From the NCBI GenBank assembly GCA_027257055.1, contig JAPVLO010000619.1, positions 434,001 to 498,000 of the forward strand: a stretch of DNA of 64,000 nucleotides, given 5' to 3'. The notes beneath the pieces are model-generated. The model saw only the letters and a list, made by a program, of their open reading frames with translations, was not told where the DNA came from and did no database searches. This DNA is from Cephalopachus bancanus. Its lineage: Eukaryota; Chordata; Mammalia; Primates; Tarsiidae. The position numbers were made by a program, and so were the translations under genes. Positions 36,837-47,797 of this stretch are shown here, piece by piece. Position 1 is the stretch's first letter, and each line of letters opens with the position of its first letter.

Positions 36837-38670
36837 GTGAGTCAAGTACCCAGGCTTCATGCCCTTTGGGCAATCTCCAGGTCACCTTTCTGGGAAAGTA
36901 GCCACAGACACTGACAAGCTGGAATCTCCCCGAGCTGAGAGGATATTGAAACATTGGCCCAAGGAGTGAACACACTTACCACTACACCAATTGAGATGGG
37001 AGTATTCTTCGGAAGACTTGGGATCTCTCACCAGGTAAGTCCTACCACCTTGTGCTGGTGGAGACCATGCACATTCTTTTTCATGTGACTACTCAGAGAG
37101 ACGTTGGTCCCCCAAACATCTGTCTCTCTCTTTCTTTTCTCTGTCTCTCTGTCTGCCTGCTCCTTACTGTGCTGTGTTTCTTTGTCTCTGTGTCTGTCTG
37201 AGTTACTGTCACCTCCTCTCACTTTATTTCATTTGCTCTTTTGTTTGTGTCTCTGTCTCTTTCCCTCTGTATATTTGGCTGTCCCATTCAGTGTGTTCTT
37301 TTGTGCGTGTATGTGTGCATGTGTTTTTGTAGGTGTGTGTGTTTGTGTTTTTCAGCATATGGTTTTCTGAGGGTTACATGTTTCACTCACCAACAGAGAA
37401 ATGGGAGAGTGTGTGCCTTTTGAATGGCTGGCTTCACCCTTTCCCAAGAGATCAGACAGTGCACTCTGATTCTTGCTGGGTGGACCAAGCATTGCTACTG
37501 CTGCTCTTCTCATCATTCTTAATGCCCCAAGTGAAGGACAGTGGGAGGTGTGAGCCAGAAAGGTGAAGGAGAGCAGCAGCTCAGTACTGGTGCCAGTGCT
37601 GCCTCCACAGGTGGCATGGGAGCCTGGCACGAGAGGGTGGAAAATGGTCGTGGGGATGCACACGAGTGGTGGGAGAGCAGGGCGGAAGGTTACCCAGAAT
37701 CATGAAGTCTGTCCTGAGCACGTGAAGTCAGCCACACCCTGCCATAACTGGGCAGAGCAGAATGCAGGTTGCGAGTCATGTCACAAAAGTGGGAGAGTGT
37801 CATGGAGTGATGGGAGACTGGCACGCTCTCTGGGACCCTGTGTTGTGGGGTCATATAGCATCCCTCCGGGGCAGCCAGTTAGGCCTCAACTGATCTGGGC
37901 TCTGCTTTGAGCCCATGCCATTGGTGGAGACTGCGCCAGGATCAGGACAGACAGAGGGATCACTGGCTGGGATTTGTAGGCATTGGGGCAATGTGTGGGG
38001 TGGCTATTGGGCATCCATGTCCATGAAGTCTTTCGTGTGAATGGCCCCACTTACTGGCATCCCTTGGGGCTGCACTGCAGGGAGGGCAGCAGGATCTTGA
38101 GGGAGCAGATCGGCAGCTCTGCCAACCAGGCCCTTATCAGCCTGCAGGTACGGGATTGGCCTGGAACTAGGAAGATAAGCTCAGTTCGTCATGGTGAACA
38201 CTTGAATGGGAGTCCACCTTGAGAATATCATATGCCGCACAGCTTCTCCCTTGCTTTTGTCCTATCACTCTGCCACTTCTTTTGGTGCCTACCTTGCGGG
38301 ACCCCCTTGACTCCCCTCTGTTAACGCCCTAGTATCCATAGCCAACATGAGGGCATCTGGGTCCTAGGGTTCACTGTAACTGGGAGGTGCCTGTTTTGGC
38401 AGGAGGCTCTGAGGGCCTCCTGTAGTAACCCGTGGGGTGCATATCCCCAGGGGTGTGTTGGTTTCCCCTCCCATGGAACCCAAGGTTTTGGATCTGGTGG
38501 TGGGGTGGAGGGTTGTAGCAGTCTGGAATTTTCTGGGGGTTCTGGCCAACACCCACATGGGTCTGCAATTCAGACCCCCCTTATCTCATCCGCCTCCCTC
38601 CTTGGCAAGTGTTCCAGATCCAAGAATGATCTTGAGCCAGCTCCATGATCAGCATTGGCCCTGACACCCT

Positions 38671-38792
38671 GGGACAGGCAACACCATATATGGGCCAGAC
38701 CTCTTGGGATCCGAGCATATTAGCTTGGGAGGGCCAAAACAGGGAGTAATGGGATGGGAAGCTACCACTGGGGATTGCCAGGTACTCTAGGC
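38671..38792 (+). pseudogene. 5S rRNA-like segment B of unit 6
   Basis: Lined up with mammalian 5S rRNA, the order gacctcttgggatccgag, then a gctta-like box, ggagtaatgggatgggaa, ggggattgccaggt and tactctaggc runs collinear with the 5S gene over about 100 bases with small gaps. No T run follows the 3' end, which ends in ctcctggcc. Identity is moderate, so this is a relic and not a functional rRNA gene. Confidence 0.7.
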
Positions 38793-41191
38793 TCCTGGCC
38801 TGCACGTCATTCAGTGATCTCTTGGCACCATCCTTACACAGGCCTTCCTACATCAAGGGTGGTCTGAACGTGGTAACACAGCACATTGCCAACCCACAAG
38901 CTGGGCCAGCACTTCTTCCTGGCAGGCAGCCCTTGGCTGCCAGTCATAGCGGGGTGTTTGGGAGTCATCTTTCAGCGGCAGGCTTGGCTTGCCTGCAACA
39001 TGGGCCTGCTCCTTGCACACTAGAATATGGGGGAATTTCTCCATAGAGCCGAGATTCTCTCCACCATGGGACCACAGGCTCCCATGATGTCCACAGCCAC
39101 ATTCCTTTTCTGCCACTCAGGAAATGGTTTCTTAGCCATAGACATCCCCTCTCCTGCCACAAAAGAAAGATTCCTGGAGCACGCAGAGCTTCTTCCTCAG
39201 AAGTACCGGTGTCCCAGGGTGCAAGACAGGTGAGTCAAGTAACTAGGCTTCATGCCTGGTGGGCAATCTCCAGGTCACCTTTCCGGGAAAGTAGCCACAG
39301 ACATTGACAAGCTGGAATCTCCGAATCTGGATGATAGAGGAAAATCAGCCCAAGGAGTGAACATACTTCTGAGCACACCAACTGAGATTGGAGTCTTCTT
39401 CGGAAGACTTGGGAACTCTCACCAAGTAAGCCCTGCCATCTTGAGCTGGTGGAGACCATGAGAGTTCTTTTTCACCTGGCTACTCAGAGAGATGTTGGTC
39501 ACCCAAACATCTGTCTCTCTTTCTTTCCTCTATATCTCTGTCCATCTGCACCTTACTGTGCTGTGTGTCTTTGTCTCTGTGTCTGTCTGAGTCAGTGTCA
39601 CCTCCTCTCAGTTTATTTCTGTCCCTCTTTTGTCTGTATCTCTGTCTCTCTCCCTGTGTACATTTGGCCCTCCCATTCATTGTGTGCTTTTGTGTGTGTG
39701 TGCGTGGGTGCATGTGTTTGTGTAGGTGTGTTACTTTGTGCTTTTTGGCAAATGGTTTTCTAGGGTTATGTGTTTTGCTCACCAACAGAGAGGTGGGAGT
39801 ATATGTGCCTTTCGAATGGCTGGCCTCACCCTCTCCCAAGAAATCAGTGTGCTCTGATGCTCTTGCAGGGTGGGCCAGGCATTGCTACCGCTGCTTCTTT
39901 CATCATTCTTGATGCCCCAAGTGAAGGAGAGGGGGAGAGTTGCGAGCCAGAAAGGCAAAGGAGAGCAGCAGCTTGGTACTGGTGCCAGTGCCACCTCCCC
40001 ATGTGGCATGTGAACCTGGCACGAGAGGGTGGAAAATGGTCGTTGGGGTGCATGCGAGGGGTGGGAGAAGAGGGCGGAGAGTGACCCCAAATTCTGATGT
40101 TTTTCCTGAGGACTTGCAGTCAGCCACACCCTGCTGTAATGTGGTGGAATGGAATGTGGGATGTGGGTCATGTCACAAGGCGGGAGAGCATCATCGGGTG
40201 ATGGGAGACTGGCAGCATCACTGGGACACTGAGTTGTGGGATCATATAGCAGCCCCTCGGCGCAGCAAGTTAGGCCTCCGATTGATCTGGGCTCCACTTC
40301 ACACCCACACCTTTGGGGGAGGCTGCGCCAGGCTCAGGACAATGGATGGATTGCTGGCTCGGGATGTCATGGGTGTTGGTACAACGGGTGGGGTGGCTGT
40401 TGGACAATGGGTGGGGTGGTTTTTGGGCACTTATGTCCAGGAAGCCTTTCTTGTGACTGTCCCTGCTTACTGGCATCCTGTGGGCCTGCGCTGCAGGAGC
40501 CCAGCAGCTTCTTGATGGAGCAGATCAGCCCCTCTGCCAAAGAGGTCCTGGCGTGGGATTGGCCTGGAACTGGGAAGCTAAGCAGAGACAGTCTCGGTGA
40601 GCATTGGATGGGAGACCACCTTGGGAATATCATGTGCCCCACAGATTCTCCCTGGCTTTCGTCCTCTCACTCTGCCACTTCTTTTGGTGCTTCACTTGCG
40701 GGACACCTATGACACTTTGAGGATAATTCCCAATAGTCCCCAGCCAACATGAGGAGGTCCGGGGACTAGCGATCCCGCTGTCAGAGATGCACCTGTGCTG
40801 TCAAGATTCTCTGAGGGCCTCCTGGGGTGACATGCAGGGACTATACACCTAGGGGCATGTTTGGTTCCCCCCCAATGGGACCCAAGCCTTTGGATCTCGG
40901 GGTGGGAGGCAGGGGCATAGTGGTCTGGTTTTCCCTAGGGATCTGGCCAACACCCACATGGGGCTGCAATTCAGACCCTTCTTTATCTCATCCACCTCCC
41001 TCCTTGGCAACTGTACCAGATCCAAGGATGATCTGGAGCCAGCTCCATGTTTGGCATCAGCCCCAACACCCAGGAGCACGCAGCAGAATATATGGGCCAA
41101 ACTTCTTGGGATATGAGCAGCTAAGCTTGGATGGGACAAATCAGGGAATAATGGGATGGGAAGCCACTGGGGATTGCCGGGTACTCTAGAC
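38793..41191 (+). repeat. Array unit 7 (class switch 2 to 1)
   Basis: Left part is class 2 (tttgggagtcatc), right part class 1 (tctgagatg, tgatggagcag). The switch falls between about 39910 and 40100. The segment gggtggggtggctgttggac is partly duplicated at 40387-40428. A is at 40573-40633 (ggaagctaagcagagac) and B at 41072-41191. Confidence 0.88.
38842..39229 (+). other. Exon-like segment of unit 7
   Basis: 388 bp between a slightly altered acceptor (tccttacacag) and gacag followed by gtgagt. The second donor reads aag then taagcc, where the G of GT survives as agtaag. Confidence 0.35.
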
Positions 41192-41368
41192 TCATGGCCT
41201 GCACGTTGTCCTGTGATCTCTTGGCACCATCCTTCCCCAGGCCTCCCCATGTCAAGGTAGGGCTGAATGTGGTGACATAGCACATAGGTGACAGCAAGCT
41301 GTGCCAGCACTTCTTCCTGGCAGGCAGCCCTAGAGTGCAATTCAAAGCAAGGCTTTTGGAACTCATCT

Positions 41369-41680
41369 TTTTGTTTGTTTGCTTGTTTGTTTGTTTGTTT
41401 TAAGCTGAAGTCTCACTCTGTCGCTCAAACTAGAGTGCAGTGGCCACTCCCAGCCACTGCAGCCTTGACCTGCTGGGCTCCAGCAATCCTTCCGCCTCAG
41501 CCTTCCAAGTAGCTGGAACTACAGGTGTGCACTACCACACACGGCTAACTTTTTTTTATTTATTGTAGAGATGAGGTCTTGCCACATTGCCCAGGCGGGT
41601 CTCAAACCCGCGGGCTCAGGCTATCCACTCATCTCGGCCTCCCAAAGTGCAGGATTACAGCCTGAGCCACCGAGCCCAGG
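41369..41680 (-). mobile_element. AluJ-type element inserted in array unit 8
   Basis: The reverse complement of a dimeric Alu starts with a T/G-rich tail (ttgtttgtttg). The target ggaactcatct at about 41358-41368 is repeated, with changes, as ggaattcatatct at 41681-41693. Array sequence resumes exactly where it left off (tagtggcaggcttgg), proving insertion into a pre-existing unit. Confidence 0.93.
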
Positions 41681-42441
41681 GGAATTCATATCTTAGTGGC
41701 AGGCTTGGTTTGTCTGCAACCTGGGCCCACTCCCCGTACGAAGGAAGAAGGGGGAATTTCTCCAGAGAGCCGTTCCTTTCATCATGCTTGATTCCCTAAG
41801 TAAAGGAGGGGGAGAGTTGTGAGCTAGAAAGACAGAGGATTGCAGCAGCTCAGTACCGGTGCCACTGCCACCTCCCCAGGTGGCATGGGAGCACGGCACA
41901 AGAGGGTGGAAAATGGCCATGGAGGTGCATGCTAGGGGTGGGAGAAGAGGGCGGAGGGTTACCCCAAATGTAGAAGTCTTTCCTGAGGACTTGGAGTCAG
42001 TCACACCCTGCTGTAATGGGGAGGAGCTGAATGCGGGGCATGGGTTATGTCGCAAAGGCAGGAGAGAGTCATTGGGCGATGGGAGACAGGCAGGATCACC
42101 GAGATCCTGATTTATGGGGTTATATAGCAGCCCACTGGGGCAGCAAGTTAGGCCTCCAACTGATCTGGGCTCCACTTTGCACCCATGCCCTCGGGGGATG
42201 CTGGGCCAGGCTCAGGACAGATGGAGGGATTGCTGGCTCGAGATGTCATGGGGCTTGGGATGACGGGTGGGGTGGCTATTGGGCATTTATGTCCAGGAAG
42301 CCTTGTTTGTGACCGTCCCTGCTTACGGGCATTGCTTGGGCCTGTTCTGCAGGGATCCCAGCAGGCTCTTGATGGAGCAGATTGGCACCTCTGCCAAAGA
42401 GTTCCTTATCAGCCCCCTGGCATGGGATTGACCTGGAACTG

Positions 42442-42502
42442 GGAAGCTAAGCAGAGACAGTCACGGTGAGCATTGGATGGGAGACCACCTTGGGAATATC
42501 AT
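42442..42502 (+). pseudogene. 5S rRNA-like segment A of unit 8
   Basis: ggaagctaagcag is identical to the A-box region of 5S rRNA. The C-box region reads ttggatgggagacca followed by ccttgggaat, close to the 5S sequence but with one inserted t and the preceding bases shortened to gcat. A short TTTT lies about 25 bases past the segment, inside ggcttttgtcc. Confidence 0.75.
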
Positions 42503-43062
42503 GTGCCCCACAGCTGCTCCATGGCTTTTGTCCTCCCATTCTGCCACTTTTTTGGGGCTTCACTTGTGGGACACCCATGACACTTCGGTGCTAACTTCCA
42601 ATGATCCCCAGCTAACATGAGGAGGTCTGGGGTCTAGCGATACCTGTGTCTGAGATGCGCCTGTGCTGGCAGGAGTATCCGTGGGCCTTCTAGGGTGACT
42701 CACAGATCCTATATCTCGAGAGGCATGTTGATTTCCCCTCGCATAGAACCCAAGCCTCTGTATCCTGGGGTGGGGGGAGGGGCGTAGTGGTCTGGCGTTT
42801 CCCTTGGGATCTGGCCAACACCCATGTGGGGCTGCAATTCAGACCCTCTTTTATCTTGTCCACCTCCCTCCTTGACAGCTGCGCCAGATCCGAGGATGAT
42901 CTTGAGCCACCTCCATGTTAGGTATCAGGCCCGATGCCCAGGGGCACACAGCACAGTATACGGGACATACTTCTTGGGATATGAGCAGCTAAGCTTGGAT
43001 GGAACAAACCAGGGAGTAATGGGAGGGGAAGCTGCCACTGGGAATTGCTGGGTACTCTAGGC

Positions 43063-45461
43063 TCATGACCTGTGTGTTGTTCTGTGATCTCTTGGTGCCA
43101 TCCTTCTCCAGACCTCCCCACATCAAGGGTAGGCTGACTGTGATGACAGAGCGCATAGGCAACCCGCAAGCTGTGCCAGCACTTCTTCCTGGCAGGCAGC
43201 CCTGGAGTGCAATACAAAGCGAGGCTTTTGGAACTCATCTCTTAGTGGCAGGCTTGGTTTACCTGCAATCTGGACACACACTCCATACAAGAGAAGATGG
43301 GGAAATTTCTCCAGAAAGCCAGGATCCTCTCAGCTGTGGGACCATACATGCCCCCCACGACGTGCACAGCCACGTTCCATCTCTGCCATGCTGGAGCTAG
43401 TTCCTTAGCAAATTCAATCCCTCTCCTGCCACAGGGAAAAGATTCTTGGAGTGCCAGGATCCCCTTCCTAGGAAGTTCCTGTGCCCTGGGGTTTGACACA
43501 GGCAAGTCAGGTACACAGGCTTCATGCCCAGTGGGCATCCTTCAGGTAACCTCTGCGGGAAAGCAGCCACAGACACTGACAAGCTGGAATCTCCCTGAAC
43601 CTGCAGGATAGAAGAAAATTGGCCAAAGGTGTGAACACACTTTTGAGCACACCGACTGAGATGGGAGTATTCTTTGGAAGATTTGGGAACTCTCACCAGT
43701 TAAACCCTGCCACCTTGTGGTGGTGGAGACCATGCATGTTTTTTTTCACATGGCTACTCAGAGGGACATTGGTTCCCCAAACATCTGTCTCTGTCTTTCC
43801 TTCCTCTTTCTATCTGCTTGTTCCTTACTGCACTGTTGGTCTTTGTCTCTGTGGCTGTCTGAGTCTGTGTCATCTCCTCTTACTTTATTTCTGACCCTCT
43901 TTTGCCTGTGTCTCTGTCATTCTGCCTGTGTACATTTGGCCCTCCCATTTGTTGTGTCCTTATGTGCATGCATGCATGAGTGTGTTTGTGTGTGTGTGTA
44001 GGTGTGTGTTTTTGTGTTTTTTGGTGCTTGGGTTTAGGAGGGATACATGTTTTGTTCACCAACAGAGACGTGGGAGTGTGTGTGCCTTTCGAATGGCTGG
44101 CCTCACCCTCTCCCAAGAGATCAGAAAGTGTGCTCTGATGCTCTTGCAGAGTGGACTAGGAATTGCTACTGCCACTCCTTTCATCATTCTTGATTCCCTA
44201 AGTGAAGGAGGGGGGAGTTGTGAGCCAGAAAGGCAGAGGATTGCAGCAGCTCGGTACTGGTGCCACTGCCACCTTTCCAGGTGGCATGGGAGCCAGGCAT
44301 GAGAGGGTGGAAAATGGTCATTGGGGTGCATGCTAGGGGTGGGAGAAGAGGGTGGAGGATTACCCAGAATCCTGAAGTCTTTCCTGAGGACTTGGAGTCA
44401 GTCACACCCTGCCATAATGGGGAGGAGCAGAATGCGGTGCGCGGGTCATGTCACAATGGCGGGAGAGAGTTATCGGGCAATGGAAAACTGGCAGGATCAC
44501 CGAGACCCTGAATTGTGGGGTCATATAGCAGCCCACTGGGGCAGCAAGTTAGGCATCCGACTGGTCTGGGCTCCACTTCATGCCCATGCCCTTGGGGGAG
44601 GCTGTGCCAGGCTCAGGACAGATGGAGGGATCGCTGGCTGGGGATATTGTGGGGGTTGGGATGACGGTGGGGTGGCTGGTGGACATTTATATCCAGGAAG
44701 CCTTGCTCATGACCATCCCCGCTTACTGGCATGGCTTGAGCCTGTTCTGCAGGAAGCTCAGCAGGCCCTTGATGGAACAGATTGGCATCTCTGCCAAATA
44801 GTCCCTTATCAACCCACTTGCATCGAATTGGCCTGGAACTGGGAAGCTAAGCAGGGACAGTCATCATGAGCACTTGGATGGGAGATGGGCTTGGGAACAT
44901 CATGTGCCCCACAGCTGCTCCCTGGCTTGCTTTCTTTCACTCTGTCACTTCTTTGGGGCCTCACTTGCAGGACACCCATGACACTTCGGTGCTAACCCCC
45001 AATGATCCCCAGCTAACATGAGGAGGTCTGGGGCTAGAGATTCCTGTGTCTGAGATGCGCCTGTGCTGACAGGATTATTGGAGGGCCTTCTGGGGTGATT
45101 CGTAGGGCCTATATCCCCAGGGACGTGTTGATTTCCCCTCACATGGGATCCAATCCTCTGTATCACCTGGCAAGGAGAGGGGTATAGTGGTCTGGCATTT
45201 CCTTAGGGATATGGCCAACACCCACATGGGGCTGCAATTCAGACCCTCTTTTATATCATCCACCTCCCTCCTTTGCAACTTCGCCAGATCCGAGGATGAT
45301 CTTGAGCCAGCTCCATGTCCGCCATCAGCCTCGATGCCCAGGGGCACGCAACACGATATACAGGACATACTTCTTGGGATATGACCAGCTAAGCTTGGAT
45401 GGGACAAACCAGGGAGTAATGGGAGGGGAAGCTGCCACTGGGAATTGCTGGGTACTCTAGG
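43063..45461 (+). repeat. Array unit 9
   Basis: Full length, class 1 throughout (gagtgcaat, ttggttcccc, gattccctaagtg). The exon-like frame is open from 43065 to 43400. A is at 44842-44903: the A-box part is very 5S-like (ggaagctaagcaggga) but the C-box end is changed to gagatgggc. B is at 45340-45461. Confidence 0.9.
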
Positions 45462-47797
45462 ATCATGACCTGCACGTTGTTCCATGATCTCTTGGTCCGT
45501 CCTTCTCCAGACCTCCCCACGTCAAGGGTGGGCTGAATGTGGTGACAGTGCATAGGCAACCCACAAGCTGTGCCAGCACTTCTTCCTGGCAGGCAGCCCT
45601 GGAGTGCAATTCAAAGTGAAGCTTTTGGAACTCATCTCTTAGTGGCAGGCTTGGTTTACCTGCAACCTGGGCCCACACTCTATACGTTGGAAGACGGGGG
45701 AATGTCTCCAGAAAGCCGGTATCCTCTCTGCTGCAGGGCCACACGCCCCACGATGTGCACAGCCACGTTGCATCTCTGCCACACTATAGCCGGTTCCTTA
45801 GCAAAGTCAACCCCTCTCCTGCCACAAGGAAAAGATTCTTGGAGTGCCAGGTGCCCCTTTCTCGGACGTTCCAGTGCCCTGGGGTTTGACACAGGCGAGT
45901 CAGGTACACAGGTTTCATGCCCGGTAGGCAACCTCCAGATCATCTATATGGGAAAGCAGCCACAGATACTGACATGCTGGAATCTCCCAAACCTGGAGGA
46001 TAGAGAAAAATTGGCCAAAGGAGTGAAGGCACTAATGAGTACCGACTGAGATGGGAGTATTCTTTGGAAGACTTGGGAACTCTCACCAGTTAAGCCCTGC
46101 AACCTTGTGCTGGTGGAAACCATGTGCATTCTTTTTATATGGCTACTCAGATATTGGTTCCTGAAACATCTGTCTCTTTCCTTCCTCTTTCTCGCCATCT
46201 GCCTGTTTCTTACTGTGCTGTGTGTCTTTGTCTCTGTGTCTGTCTGAGTCACTGTCACCTCCTCTCACTTTCTGTCCCTCTTTTTCCTGTGCCTCTGTCT
46301 CTCTCCCTGTGTACATTTGGCCCTCCCATTCATTGTGTCATGTGCGTGTGTTCATGTGTGTGTGTTCATGTGTGTGTGTAGGTGTGCAGGTTTTTTTTTT
46401 GGTGCTTGGATTTCTGAGGGTTACATGTTTTGTTCACCAACAGAGAAGTGGTAGGGTATGCGCCTTTCGAATGGCTTGTCTCCTCCTCTCCCAAGGGTCA
46501 GACAGTGCAATTTGATGCTCTTGCGGGGTAGACCAAGTGTTGCCACGGCCCGTCCTTTCATCATGTTTGATTCCCTATGTGGAGGGGGAGAGGTGTGAGC
46601 CAGAAAGGCAGATGAGAGCAGCAGCTTGGTACCAGTGCCAGAGCCACCTCCCCAGGTGGCAAGGAAGCCTGGCACGAGAGGCTGGAAAATGGTCGTGGGG
46701 GTGCACGCAAGGGGTGGGAGAGCAGAATCTTGACGTCTGTCACACCCTGCATTAACAGGGCAGAGTGGAATGCAGGATGAAGGTCATTTCACAAGGTGAG
46801 GGAGCGTCACTGGGTGATGGGAGACTGGCACGATTCCCAGGACCCTGTGTTGTGGGGCTGTACAACATCCCCCCAGGGCAGCCAGTTAAGCCTCCACCTA
46901 TCTGGGCTCCACTTCGAGCACACACCATTGAGAAAGTCTGTGCCAAGCTCAGGACAGTAGGACGGACCAATGGCTCAGGATTTCATGGGGGTTGAGATGA
47001 CGTGTGAGATGGCTGTTGGGCATCCATGTCCAGGAATCCTTGCTTATGACTCACCCCACTTACTGACATCCCTTGGGGTGGTGTTGCAGGGAGCCCAGCA
47101 GGCATGAGGGAGCAGATTGGCAACTCTTCCAACCAGGCCCTTATCAGCCAGCAGGTGCAAGATTGGCCTGGAACTAGGAAGCTAAGTTTGGTCAGTCGTG
47201 GTGAGCACTTGGATGGGAGTCCGCCTTGGAATATCATATGCCCCACAGCTTCTCCCCAGCTTTTGTTATCTCACTCTGCCACTTCTTTTGGTGCCTACCT
47301 TGCAGGACCCCCGTGACTCCCCTCTGCTAATGCCCTAGTATCCCCAGCCAACATGATGGGGTCTGGGTTCTAGGGATCCCTGTGACTGGGATGTGTCTCT
47401 TTTGGCAGGAGGTTCTGAGGTCCTCCTCAGGTAACCTGCAGGGTCCATATCCCCAAGAGTGTGTTGGTTCCCATCCCATGGGACCCAAGGCTCCAGATCC
47501 GATGGCGGAGTGGAGGGGTGTAGCAGTCTGGCGTTTCCCTGGGGATCTGGCCAACACCCATGTGGGACTGCAATTCAGACCCCCCTTTATCTCGTCCACC
47601 TCCCTCCTTGGCAACTGCACCAGATTCGAGAATGATCATGAGTCAGCTCCATGATTGTCATCAGCCCGATGCCCAGGGGCAGGCAACACCATATATGGGC
47701 CAGACCTCTTGGGATCAGAGCATCTTAGCTTGGATGGGCTGAACCAGGGAGTAATGGGACGGGAAGCTGCTGCTGGGGACTGCCGGGCACTCTAGGC
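45462..47797 (+). repeat. Array unit 10 (class switch 1 to 2)
   Basis: The left part is class 1, the part from about 46800 rightward is class 2. A small deletion near 46730 joins agagcagaatc to ttgacgtctgtcac. A is at 47177-47237, B at 47675-47797 with a changed ccgggcactctagg end. Confidence 0.88.

Larger units (their letters stand above)
36413..38792 (+). repeat. Array unit 6
   Basis: Full length with acceptor, GTGAGT and GTAAGT motifs all intact (exon-like 36463-36836; caggtaagtcc near 37033). A is at 38170-38231 (aagataagc). B is at 38671-38792 and is among the most 5S-like in its 3' half. Class 2. Confidence 0.9.
41192..43062 (+). repeat. Array unit 8, with Alu insertion and large deletion
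   Basis: An antisense AluJ (41369-41680) sits in the exon-like part. About 90 bases after it, tctccagagagcc is joined to ttcctttcatcatg near 41773, which removes roughly 840 bases including both donor motifs and the C/T and GT tract. A is at 42442-42502 and B at 42940-43062. Class 1. Confidence 0.9.
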
